From positions 1-23,335 of the forward strand of contig CABSYW010000037.1 in the NCBI GenBank assembly GCA_902482035.1: a stretch of DNA of 23,335 nt, written 5' to 3'. Under the pieces are notes generated by a model, which was given only the letters and a program-made list of their open reading frames with translations, had not been told where the DNA came from and ran no database searches. Shown here one piece after another: positions 1-6,565 of this stretch; the first letter of the stretch is position 1, and every line of letters begins with the position of its first letter. A program made the translations under genes and the position numbers. The DNA is from an uncultured Collinsella sp. Its GTDB lineage: Bacteria > Actinomycetota > Coriobacteriia > Coriobacteriales > Coriobacteriaceae.

Positions 1-1
1 G

Positions 2-103
2 GCGGTCGCGACCGCCGAGCGCAACATCGCCAGAAACGTTACTCCCCAGCTGGCCATCGAGGTCATGCTGTTCGATATCAGGAAGGCACTGAAATGCCGT
101 TAG
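2..103 (+). CDS. holB: DNA polymerase III subunit delta' (HolB), C-terminal end only
   Basis: This is the last 33 codons of a gene that begins before the window. The reading frame gives an acidic/basic helical end containing ERNIARNVTPQLAIEVMLF, the kind of ending seen in clamp-loader delta' subunits, where an Arg-Asn-rich segment precedes a final amphipathic helix. Delta' is the non-ATPase stator of the DNA polymerase III clamp loader. The stop codon lies 10 nt inside the next gene, so the two are translationally coupled; holB directly before a PSP1-family gene is a common order in Gram-positive bacteria. Only the tail is visible, so the call rests on that short match plus the neighbour. Confidence 0.72.
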   Translation, partial: AVATAERNIARNVTPQLAIEVMLFDIRKALKCR

Positions 104-1794
104 TCGTACCCGTTAAGTTTACCTACGCCTCGCGCGACCTGTGGTTCGATCCGCAGGATCTGGATATCCTCGAGGCCGATTATGCCATTTGCTCCACCGA
201 GCGCGGAACCGAGATCGGCCTGGTCACGGCCGATCCCTTCGAGGTGCCGCAAGACGAGATCGGCCAGCCGCTCAAGCCCGTGCTGCGCGTTGCAAGCGAC
301 ATCGACCTGCAGCTTGCCGACGACCTGGCCATCCAGGGCGACGAGGCGATGGTCGATTTCCGCCGTCTCGTCAAAGAGCTCGACCTCGAGATGAAGCCGG
401 TCGGCGTCGAGTACCTGTTTGGCGGCGAGAAGGCCGTGTTCTACTTTGCGGCCGAGGAGCGCGTCGATTTTCGTCAGCTCGTCAAGGACCTGTCCTCGAC
501 GCTGCACATTCGCGTCGACATGCGCCAGATCGGTGTGCGCGACGAGACCCGTCTGGTGGGCGGCTATGCCCAATGCGGACAGGAGCTCTGCTGCACGCGC
601 TTTGGCGGACAGTTTGAGCCCGTTTCGATCCGCATGGCAAAAGAGCAGGACCTGCCGCTCAACTCGTCCAAGATCAGCGGCGTTTGCGGCCGCCTGATGT
701 GCTGCCTGCGTTATGAGTTCGAGGCGTACAAGGACTTTAAGAGCCGTGCGCCCAAAAAGAAGACGCTCATCGATACGCCGCTCGGCAAGGCGCGTATCCA
801 GGAATATGACACGCCGCGTGAGCAGCTGGTGCTGCGCCTGGAGAACGGCAAAGTCTTTAAGGTCAACCTGGCTGATATGACGTGCTCGGAGGGCTGCAAA
901 AAGAAGGCCGCCGAGCAGGGCTGCAACTGCCGCCCCGACTGCGTGACGCGCGACGTGCTCGAGCGCATCGAATCGCCCGAGATGCGCCTGGCGCTCATGG
1001 AGCTCGATCGCGAGAACGGCGTCGACGTGGGCGATGGCCTGTCGAGTGCCGACCGTCTGGCCGGCACGTCGATGCCCAAGCGCCGTCGCCGCGATGCCGA
1101 ATCCGATGCTCGCTCCGGTCAGGGTCAGGGCGAGGGTCGTGGCCGCGGAAAGGGCCGCGGCAAGGTCGAGGCGCCCGAGGCCGAGGGGGCGGCCGATGGC
1201 CGTCGCCGCCGCAAGCGCACGGGCTCGGGCGATGCTACCGAGGTTGCAGCCGCGGGCAAGAACGCCTCTCGCGAGCGCGAGGTTCAGCAGCCCCAGCAGC
1301 AGAATCGCGGCGGCGGCATGAACCCCACACGTCGCCGCCGCCGTCATCTGTCGAGCGAGGAGCGCGAGGACGCCTTCCGCGCCGCAGCTGCTCGCGAGGC
1401 CGGTGCCGCTTCCAAGGGCGCCTCGGCCTCCGATGCGCCTGTCGACAAGAGCGGCAAGTCACGTGGCGAGGAGGAGCGCGCGCCGCGTCCGCGCCGTCGC
1501 CATTCCTCGGGCGCGCAGCAGAAGCCCTCAGTGCCCTCCGTGGCCGATCAGGTCTCGGATGGCGAGGTCAAGGTCACGCGCCGTCGTCCCGGGGATGGCG
1601 GGGGAGCGGCTGCCAAGGCTTCGCGTGGCGCCGCTCGCGACGAGCGCGAGCCGCGCGAGAATCGCGGTGGCGAGGGCTCGGCCGACCAGGGTCAAAAGCG
1701 CCGTCGCCGTCGTCGTTCCCGCAAGCCGCGCCAGGATGGTGGCGAGGGCTCGACCCCGTCTTCGTCCGCACCACAACCGCCCGCCGGCGAATAA
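94..1794 (+). CDS. ricT: PSP1-domain protein RicT (YaaT family) with long basic C-terminal tail
   Basis: The first ~270 residues are a PSP1 domain. The family's cysteine signature is present: Cys161, the Cys166-Cys167 pair, Cys198, the Cys203-Cys204 pair (CGRLMCCLRYE), and a further Cys-rich segment starting at Cys264. In Bacillus the homologue RicT (YaaT) forms an Fe-S complex with RicA and RicF that helps RNase Y mature mRNAs; that role is known for the family and inferred here. Family members are usually about 270-300 residues. This one has 566, the extra ~260 being an Arg/Gly/Ala/Glu-rich, low-complexity, probably disordered tail with repeated RRRR clusters. The ATG start overlaps the end of holB. 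No hydrophobic segment is seen. Confidence 0.88.
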   Translation: MPLVVPVKFTYASRDLWFDPQDLDILEADYAICSTERGTEIGLVTADPFEVPQDEIGQPLKPVLRVASDIDLQLADDLAIQGDEAMVDFRRLVKELDLEMKPVGVEYLFGGEKAVFYFAAEERVDFRQLVKDLSSTLHIRVDMRQIGVRDETRLVGGYAQCGQELCCTRFGGQFEPVSIRMAKEQDLPLNSSKISGVCGRLMCCLRYEFEAYKDFKSRAPKKKTLIDTPLGKARIQEYDTPREQLVLRLENGKVFKVNLADMTCSEGCKKKAAEQGCNCRPDCVTRDVLERIESPEMRLALMELDRENGVDVGDGLSSADRLAGTSMPKRRRRDAESDARSGQGQGEGRGRGKGRGKVEAPEAEGAADGRRRRKRTGSGDATEVAAAGKNASREREVQQPQQQNRGGGMNPTRRRRRHLSSEEREDAFRAAAAREAGAASKGASASDAPVDKSGKSRGEEERAPRPRRRHSSGAQQKPSVPSVADQVSDGEVKVTRRRPGDGGGAAAKASRGAARDEREPRENRGGEGSADQGQKRRRRRRSRKPRQDGGEGSTPSSSAPQPPAGE

Positions 1795-1822
1795 CGCCCG
1801 CGAGCGGATTTAACCTGCCTTG

Positions 1823-1845
1823 CCCCGAGCGCATCGGGGTATCAT
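1823..1845 (+). promoter_or_regulatory. Possible promoter -10 (TATCAT) with adjacent GC dyad ahead of comF
   Basis: CCCCGA (1823-1828) and TCGGGG (1834-1839) form a short dyad immediately before TATCAT (1840-1845), which would serve as a -10 box. Transcription would then start near 1852, just before the comF leader hairpin. No good -35 is seen at the usual distance, so the promoter is tentative. The dyad may instead be a weak terminator stem for ricT. Confidence 0.3.
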
Positions 1846-1857
1846 AGCGCCGAATCA

Positions 1858-1893
1858 ACAACCCTCCCTGCGATCGGGCGTAGGGAGGGTTGT
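1858..1893 (+). promoter_or_regulatory. Leader hairpin that buries the comF ribosome-binding site
   Basis: A perfect 12-bp inverted repeat, ACAACCCTCCCT (1858-1869) and AGGGAGGGTTGT (1882-1893), encloses a 12-nt loop. The right arm contains AGGGAGG, which is also the only Shine-Dalgarno sequence before the TTG start at 1897. Folding would hide that site. No T-run follows, so it is unlikely to act as a plain terminator. A translational switch is inferred. Confidence 0.55.
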
Positions 1894-1896
1894 GTC

Positions 1897-2703
1897 TTGA
1901 AGAGCCATCTGAACATATTGAGCCGTCTGCAGAGTGCCGGTGCCCTACCGTTTGCGGACGAATTGCTACCGTTTGCCGAGCGCGCGACGTACGAGGCGCT
2001 CGAGGCATTGTCGCCAACACGATGTACCGGCTGCGAGCGCGCCGGTGCGCTTATTTGCCAAGACTGCCTGGCCGCGCTCACGCTCATCGACCCACGTCAT
2101 AGCTGCACCCGATGTGGCGCCCCGTTTGGGGATTTGCTGTGCACTGAGTGTTCGGTCGAGGGCACGTCTTCGGCAATGGCGGAGGCGCTCGACCGCTGCC
2201 TGGCGTGCGCCGTCTATGCGCATCCGCTGCCGCGCATCATTAAAGCGTACAAGGATGCGGGCGAGCGACGTCTGGCTCCGTATCTGGCGGAGCTGCTCTA
2301 CGACACCGCCCTGCATGCCCAGGTCGTAGCTCCCGATCGCTACGGAGGCGTGCTTTCCGGTGCGGATGCGGTGGTGTTTGTGCCTGCGACGGCGGCAGCG
2401 TTTCGGCGGCGTGGTTTTGATCATATGGAGGCTATTGCGCGCCCATTTTGCGAGCTGTCGGGTGTTCCTCTGCTCGATGCTCTCGTCAAGTACGGGCATG
2501 GCGACCAGCGCGAACTCGGTCGTGAGGAGCGCCGCGAGCGTGCCCGAGGTATGTACGAGACGGTTGAGGATGTGCACGGCCGCCGCCTGCTGCTTATCGA
2601 TGACGTTATCACCACGGGTGCGACGATGGCAGCGGCTTCGGCGGAACTCAAGCGCGCCGGTGCCACGGCCGTTGATGGCCTCGCTGTCGCACGCGTTTGG
2701 TAG
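1897..2703 (+). CDS. comF: ComF family protein (phosphoribosyltransferase-like)
   Basis: This 268-residue protein has the ComFC layout. An N-terminal zinc-ribbon-like region carries four Cys pairs (CTGC, CQDC, CTRC, CTEC), and a type I phosphoribosyltransferase fold ends with the PRPP-binding signature LLLIDDVITTGAT near residue 230. ComFC proteins are needed for natural DNA uptake in Bacillus and for repair-linked recombination in other species; the true substrate is not known. The start is TTG with AGGGAGG 8 nt upstream; no in-frame ATG occurs before the zinc region. The Shine-Dalgarno lies inside a 12-bp hairpin, so expression is probably limited post-transcriptionally. No other competence gene is present in the window. 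Confidence 0.87.
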   Translation: MKSHLNILSRLQSAGALPFADELLPFAERATYEALEALSPTRCTGCERAGALICQDCLAALTLIDPRHSCTRCGAPFGDLLCTECSVEGTSSAMAEALDRCLACAVYAHPLPRIIKAYKDAGERRLAPYLAELLYDTALHAQVVAPDRYGGVLSGADAVVFVPATAAAFRRRGFDHMEAIARPFCELSGVPLLDALVKYGHGDQRELGREERRERARGMYETVEDVHGRRLLLIDDVITTGATMAAASAELKRAGATAVDGLAVARVW

Positions 2704-2714
2704 GGGTGATTCAT

Positions 2715-3824
2715 GTGGCGGTAACAATCAGGTGGTGCAACAAACCGACAAAAGAGCAGCTAGCGGCTTCCGTAATCCTAACTGGCGCCTCGGCGCTACG
2801 CATGATGCGCGCCGAGCGCCGGCAGATGGGCTATATAAGCTGGAAGGACCTTAATCCCGATGAAGAGCGCCGTGTGCTGCGCACATCGTCGCCCTCGACC
2901 GAGGACATCTATCTTCCCGATTTGGTGCGGATTGGGGCCGCAAGCGGCGAGGCGCAAGAGGATTTGTGCTTGCTGGTAGGGTCTGCAGCGCAGCGCCGCC
3001 GTATTCTTGGCGTGAGCTGGTCCGTATGCTCCGAGTTGCCCGCCGGCTCGATTCTAGAGGTGGAACCGGGGGTGTACAGTCTATCTCCCGAGGCCCTTTG
3101 CGTAGCCGTCGCGCGCGAGGTCGGCTGCATCCAGGCATTTGCCCTGGCCCAGGAGCTGTGCTCTAAGATTTCACTGAGTGACCGCGGGAAGTATCTGCCT
3201 CCCTACACCTCGCCTGTCGTGAACAAATTGGCAAAGGACAAAGACCAGCCGCCAGATGTCGGTTACTTTGAGGTCGAGTCCGTGCTGACACCCGATTGCC
3301 TGGTAGATTACCTCGCGGCATGCAAGGGGAGCGCGGCCAAGCAGCTGCGGCGGCTGTGTCCCTATCTGTCGGAAAACCTGCGTTCACCCATGGAGTGCAT
3401 CATGCTTGCCATGTTTTCGCTTCCGTTTTCCTATGGCGGATTTGCCTGTGGTCCCTTTAAGACCGACTACAAGATCGAGTTCAACGACCGTGCACAGGCG
3501 ATCTCGGGGATGCCGCATGCGGTTTGCGATGCCTTTCAGGAAGCAGCCCGGTTTGACTTGGAATACAACGGTGAGCTGGGCCATTCTTCTCGGAGGGGAC
3601 GTATCCATGATGAAAAGCGCAACACGGGCTTGATTACTATGGGAATCGAGGTCGCGACGGTCAACAACGAAATGCTCTGTGACATGGAAGCGATGGAAGC
3701 ACTCGCATGGCGCATCCACCAGCGTATGGGTAAGCGATATCAGAATCGCGTAGAGGCTCGTCGAAAGAGGCAAGATGCTCTGCTGAATACGCTCCGAGCG
3801 TGCTTTGGGCTCAAACCAGCGTAA
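2715..3824 (+). CDS. Hypothetical protein with AbiEi-like N-terminus and Vsr/DUF559-like C-terminus
   Basis: This 369-residue protein resembles a family common in Coriobacteriia. The first part (TGASALRMMR, then a segment ending in VEPGVYSLSPE) looks like the DNA-binding, AbiEi-type module. A middle part reads SPMECIMLAMFSLPFSYGGF. The end, FDLEYNGELGH followed by DEKRNTGL, has the spacing of Vsr/DUF559 PD-(D/E)XK folds: Asp281, Glu283, His290, Asp299, Arg302. Usual members have EYDG where this has EYNG, so catalysis is doubtful. I chose GTG 2715 because AGGGG (2702-2706), overlapping the comF stop, sits 8 nt before it. TTG 2697 and GTG 2706 are in-frame alternatives, while the first ATG at 2802 would cut into the conserved N-terminus. 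No nuclease or toxin role is shown. Confidence 0.6.
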   Translation: MAVTIRWCNKPTKEQLAASVILTGASALRMMRAERRQMGYISWKDLNPDEERRVLRTSSPSTEDIYLPDLVRIGAASGEAQEDLCLLVGSAAQRRRILGVSWSVCSELPAGSILEVEPGVYSLSPEALCVAVAREVGCIQAFALAQELCSKISLSDRGKYLPPYTSPVVNKLAKDKDQPPDVGYFEVESVLTPDCLVDYLAACKGSAAKQLRRLCPYLSENLRSPMECIMLAMFSLPFSYGGFACGPFKTDYKIEFNDRAQAISGMPHAVCDAFQEAARFDLEYNGELGHSSRRGRIHDEKRNTGLITMGIEVATVNNEMLCDMEAMEALAWRIHQRMGKRYQNRVEARRKRQDALLNTLRACFGLKPA

Positions 3825-3859
3825 AACTATGGCTTTATAGGGGGTCTGTTTATATGCTC

Positions 3860-4076
3860 TGTGCAAAAAACGGCAAATATGAGTACTGTTACTAGATTAG
3901 TGACAGCAAAAACAAAGAAACTTGGGCCGATAATCTGGATTCAGCGAAGAGATAATAAACGAATGTGGAATATCTTGGCGCCAAGCAGGCTGTGCGGAAC
4001 TCAAAAAGGGCTCGTGAGGTGGTAATACGCTGCTACTAAATTGGTAACAGTACTCATATTTGCCGTTTTTTGCACA
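3860..4076. repeat. Short element with 33-bp perfect terminal inverted repeats (MITE-like or invertible)
   Basis: Positions 3860-3892 and 4044-4076 are perfect inverted copies of a 33-bp sequence whose left arm begins TGTGCAAAAAACGGCAAATA. Similarity continues imperfectly about 15 nt further inward (to about 3907 on the left). The ~150-bp core is AT-richer than the genes around it and has no convincing ORF. No target-site duplication is visible beside the arms. It could be a non-autonomous mobile element, a dispersed palindromic repeat or an invertible segment; the sequence alone does not decide. It sits just upstream of two strong hairpins and of a promoter. Confidence 0.6.
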
Positions 4077-4077
4077 C

Positions 4078-4125
4078 GGCACCCTGAGACGGGTGCCCCG
4101 GAGCTCCCCGTAGGGGAGCTCCGGG
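4078..4125. terminator. Tandem GC-rich hairpins, terminator-like but without a T-run
   Basis: The first stem is GGCACCC/GGGTGCC (4078-4084 with 4091-4097). The second is CCGGAGCTCCCC/GGGGAGCTCCGG (4098-4109 with 4113-4124) with a 3-nt loop. They abut the right inverted repeat of the neighbouring element. No T-rich tract follows on either strand, so termination efficiency is uncertain. Confidence 0.4.
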
Positions 4126-4197
4126 CTTCATAGGGGCACGAATGGTCCGCTCCGACCCGCAAAATCTGTACTCGAGATGCGAATGACGCCCCTAACC

Positions 4198-4226
4198 TTA
4201 AACTTTAGCTTGAACTTAGCTATAAT
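4198..4226 (+). promoter_or_regulatory. Sigma-70-type promoter upstream of the lipoprotein gene
   Basis: TTAAAC (4198-4203) and a perfect TATAAT (4221-4226) are separated by 17 bp. The predicted start is near 4233, about 340 nt before the likely lipoprotein start codon. It is the best-matching promoter in the window. Confidence 0.65.
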
Positions 4227-4232
4227 GCGCTT

Positions 4233-4557
4233 CGTTCCTACCAGGCTGTGGTTGCGGACGGACGAAATGCCCGTCCTAGTCCAAGACAGACGCGGTCAAA
4301 GGGATCCACGTAAGCGACCGCGTGCGCGCGGCGCGATCATGGCGCGTCCTAGATGTAAGCCGCACCGTCCGTTCTACTTTCTTTGGGGCAATACCGCCTC
4401 GCGGGCGAGCGGGTCAGTCGTGAAGGTGGCTGCGGCCTCCCGAGCAAACACCCCGGTGCGCAAGTGTGGGGTCAAATACCAGGTCAGCTGGTGGGAACAA
4501 CCTGATATTCCGCGCAACGCACGGATCGTATACGACACAGAAGGCAGGGTAGTGGAC
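4233..4557 (+). ncRNA. Candidate structured RNA or long 5' leader, family not recognised
   Basis: This region lies between the strong promoter and the lipoprotein gene. Its frame is open but its codon choice (many AGG, GTA, ACA, CGG) differs from the coding genes around it. It can form several stems: GGAC-GGACG paired with CGTCC-TA-GTCC (from 4255 on), an 8-bp ACGCGGTC/GACCGCGT pairing, and ACCAG-GTCAG-CTGGT near 4480. No T-run ends it, so a leader that continues into the gene is as likely as a free RNA. I could not match it to tmRNA, RNase P, SRP, 6S or any riboswitch consensus I know. Confidence 0.35.
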
Positions 4558-4575
4558 ATGGTGAGGGGCAGCTTG

Positions 4576-5583
4576 ATGCACGCGGCTCGGTTAGGTGCTG
4601 GGACCGCAGTGGTCATCGCCGTTTTGGGCCTGAGCGGATGCGCGTTCAACCCGCTGTCTACGTTCATGACTCCCACGATCGACCAGATCGAGTACGAGAC
4701 CGTCACGCCGGCGGTGTCGGACGATGCCCTGGTCACTCCCGGAACCCTGACGGTCGCCCTCGATACTTCCGATGCGCCGCAGGCCATGCAGGACGCCGAC
4801 GGCGAGCTCACGGGGTATGCGGTTGACGCCGCCCGCGCCCTCGCAAGCCGCATGGGCCTTAAGGTCGCCTTTGTCGATGCGTCCTCGGCAGATTCCGCGC
4901 TCGGCGACAAAAAGGCCGATATCTTTATCGGCGAGATTAACTCCACGGACGGGGACATTAGCTCACTCGGCACCTGCCTGTACGATGCCACTTCCGTGTT
5001 CGGTAAAACTAGCGATGGTGGGTCGCTAAGCGTTTCCACCGATACCCTTAACACGTCTACCCTGGGTGTCCAGATGTCCTCGGCCTCGCAGGAGGCGCTT
5101 GCCAAGCAGAGCATTACCGCCAACCAAAAGACCTACTCCAACATCAACGAGTGCTTTGAGGCGCTCGAGTCCGGCGAGGTCGACTATGTGATCTGCGACT
5201 CCACGGCCGGAGGCTACCTTGCACGCCTGATGAGCGAGGTCTCCTATGTCGGTGCGCTCGAGGCGCCCTCGACGCTTGGTGTTGCGGGCCTCTCATCCAA
5301 TGACGAACTGTGTCGTGCTGTGAGCGATGCCCTCGACGACATCACGGCCGACGGCACGCTCGAGGCGGTCCACTCTGTCTGGTATGGCACGATGCCCTAC
5401 GACCTCACCACTAAGACGGTTTCGGGCGCTAACGTGCAGCCGGGCGATTCTGAGTCCAGTGAGACCATGTCCTCCGGCAGCGAGTCCTCCGATTCCAACA
5501 ATGAGACCGCATCCTCCGAGGACAAATCGTCCAGCCAGGAAGGCGCCATCACCGACGACGACATTAACAAACTCAATAGCTAG
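4576..5583 (+). CDS. Solute-binding lipoprotein, SBP_bac_3-like (amino acid ABC transporter type)
   Basis: This is an extracytoplasmic lipoprotein of 335 residues. The N-terminus MHAARLG plus a hydrophobic stretch ends in the lipobox LSGC (Cys22), followed by a linker. Residues ~55-285 look like a bilobal family-3 solute-binding protein: GTLTVALDTSDAP, GELTGYAVDAARALASRMG, then KKADIFIGEI, a second-lobe segment ALESGEVDYVICDS, and a final helix with VHSVWYGTMPYD. A Ser/Glu-rich tail of ~50 residues follows. No permease or ATPase gene is adjacent, so the partner transporter and ligand are unknown. ATG 4576 is preferred because GAGGGG (4563-4568) precedes it at good spacing; ATG 4558 is the alternative and also keeps a valid signal. 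Reading upstream to 4177 would put the lipobox far from the N-terminus. Confidence 0.78.
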   Translation: MHAARLGAGTAVVIAVLGLSGCAFNPLSTFMTPTIDQIEYETVTPAVSDDALVTPGTLTVALDTSDAPQAMQDADGELTGYAVDAARALASRMGLKVAFVDASSADSALGDKKADIFIGEINSTDGDISSLGTCLYDATSVFGKTSDGGSLSVSTDTLNTSTLGVQMSSASQEALAKQSITANQKTYSNINECFEALESGEVDYVICDSTAGGYLARLMSEVSYVGALEAPSTLGVAGLSSNDELCRAVSDALDDITADGTLEAVHSVWYGTMPYDLTTKTVSGANVQPGDSESSETMSSGSESSDSNNETASSEDKSSSQEGAITDDDINKLNS

Positions 5584-5649
5584 TTATTGCTAGGGGTGGT
5601 GTCTCCTATACGTTGGAAAGGACACTTCTTCACGGTTTCAACACGCACT

Positions 5650-5683
5650 GCCGGGCTTCCCCGATGGGGGAGCCCGGCTTTTT
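5650..5683 (+). terminator. Intrinsic terminator of the lipoprotein gene
   Basis: A 13-bp GC-rich stem (5650-5662 with 5666-5678, one G-T pair) with a 3-nt loop is followed by TTTTT (5679-5683). It lies about 65 nt after the stop codon. Confidence 0.88.
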
Positions 5684-5900
5684 CATCCCAATAAAACTAG
5701 CAGGTCAAAGCCAATTTTCGGGACCAAATACAAAGCCGCCGGCCCCCTCCTATAGCGCACTTTGCCACAGAAAAGTGCGAGACTTCGGTATGCGGTATCA
5801 AGCAATCGTTATTCGGGTCTTTAGGAATCCGCGTGATTAAATGCACGGCAATGGGTACATAGCCAGTACAGTAAGTCCCCGAGGCAGATTGGAGCCACGT
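5684..5900 (+). other. Upstream region of hpf, no confident promoter
   Basis: This stretch is AT-richer than the genes. It holds a 7-bp hairpin, GCACTTT/AAAGTGC (5757-5763 with 5772-5778), and GGAG (5891-5894), which serves as the hpf ribosome-binding site. I see no promoter with both boxes at normal spacing. An ORF from 5613 to 5840 crosses the terminator and looks like chance. Confidence 0.45.
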
Positions 5901-6485
5901 ATGGATATCAAGGTTTCTGGACGCAAGACGACGGTAACCGATGCTCTGCGTGCGCATGTGGATGAGAAGATCGGCGAGGCGCTCAAGGTTTTCGATATCG
6001 AGCCCATGACGGTCGACGTTGTACTTCGCTATGAGAAGAACCCCTCGAACCCCAACCCGGCAATCGTCGAGGTCACGGTTCGTGCCCGCGGTTCGGTGAT
6101 TCGCGTTGCCGAGCACGGTGCAGATATGTACGCCGCCATCGACCTCTCCGCCGATAAGGTCACCCGCCAGCTGCGCAAGTTCAAGACCAAGGTCGTGGAC
6201 AACCGCCAGGGCGGTGCCAGCGCCGCGGATGTCGCGCCGGTCGAGCGCGTCGAGGATCTGGCCGACCTGCTGCTGCCCGAGGAAGAGGACGACCTGCTCG
6301 TCCGCGAGAAGGTTATCGACGTCACCCCGATGACTGAGGAGCAGGCGCTGGTGCAGACCGATCTGCTGGGTCACGACTTCTACGTGTTCGAGAACGCGAC
6401 GACCGGCCTTATCAATGTGGTGTATCACCGTAAGAATGGTGGATATGGCATCATCAAGCCCCGCATCGAAACACTTGACGAGTAA
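5901..6485 (+). CDS. hpf: Ribosome hibernation-promoting factor, long form
   Basis: This 194-residue protein binds 70S ribosomes in slow growth and drives 100S dimers. The N-terminal RaiA/HPF fold spans residues 1 to ~105 (MDIKVSGRKTTVTDALRAHV). An acidic linker follows, and the C-terminal dimerisation domain covers ~135-194 (EEQALVQTDLLGHDFYVFEN, then GYGIIKPR). Having both domains marks the long form typical of Actinobacteria and Firmicutes. ATG 5901 is chosen because GGAG precedes it and family members start at this point; an upstream in-frame ATG at 5841 lacks such a site. The gene appears monocistronic, with a terminator directly after it. Confidence 0.95.
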   Translation: MDIKVSGRKTTVTDALRAHVDEKIGEALKVFDIEPMTVDVVLRYEKNPSNPNPAIVEVTVRARGSVIRVAEHGADMYAAIDLSADKVTRQLRKFKTKVVDNRQGGASAADVAPVERVEDLADLLLPEEEDDLLVREKVIDVTPMTEEQALVQTDLLGHDFYVFENATTGLINVVYHRKNGGYGIIKPRIETLDE

Positions 6486-6490
6486 AATAC

Positions 6491-6547
6491 GTTAACTTGC
6501 ATGAGTTAACGGTTGGCGGCCATCCCATGCGGGTGGCCGCCTTTTTT
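6491..6547 (+). terminator. Intrinsic terminator after hpf, directly ahead of the degV ribosome-binding site
   Basis: The stem GGCGGCCA-T-CCC (6515-6526) pairs with GGGTGGCCGCC (6531-6541), leaving one bulged T, and is followed by TTTTTT (6542-6547). A smaller dyad, GTTAACT/AGTTAAC (6491-6497 with 6504-6510), precedes it. The degV Shine-Dalgarno begins 5 nt after the T-run, so no promoter fits between. Confidence 0.85.
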
Positions 6548-6565
6548 ACGTAAGGAGTCGCTTTG

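Noticed and set aside
100..1347. A 415-codon minus-strand frame under ricT
   Set aside because: Composition is a shadow of the GC-rich ricT codons; no motif and no ribosome-binding site.
3897..4082. 61-codon minus-strand ORF inside the inverted-repeat element
   Set aside because: It starts in a repeat arm, has no ribosome-binding site or recognisable motif and is not a transposase.
4233..4557. tmRNA, RNase P RNA, SRP RNA or 6S RNA
   Set aside because: None of the conserved cores I know (tmRNA tag end, RNase P P4 strands, SRP GGAA-loop domain, 6S bubble) could be found on either strand.
4177..4575. N-terminal extension of the lipoprotein frame
   Set aside because: It would put the signal sequence and lipobox over 130 residues into the protein, its codon use is unlike the neighbours, and good ribosome-binding sites occur at 4558/4576.
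5613..5840. 75-codon ORF between the lipoprotein gene and hpf
   Set aside because: It reads through an intrinsic terminator, and composition and lack of a motif suggest chance.
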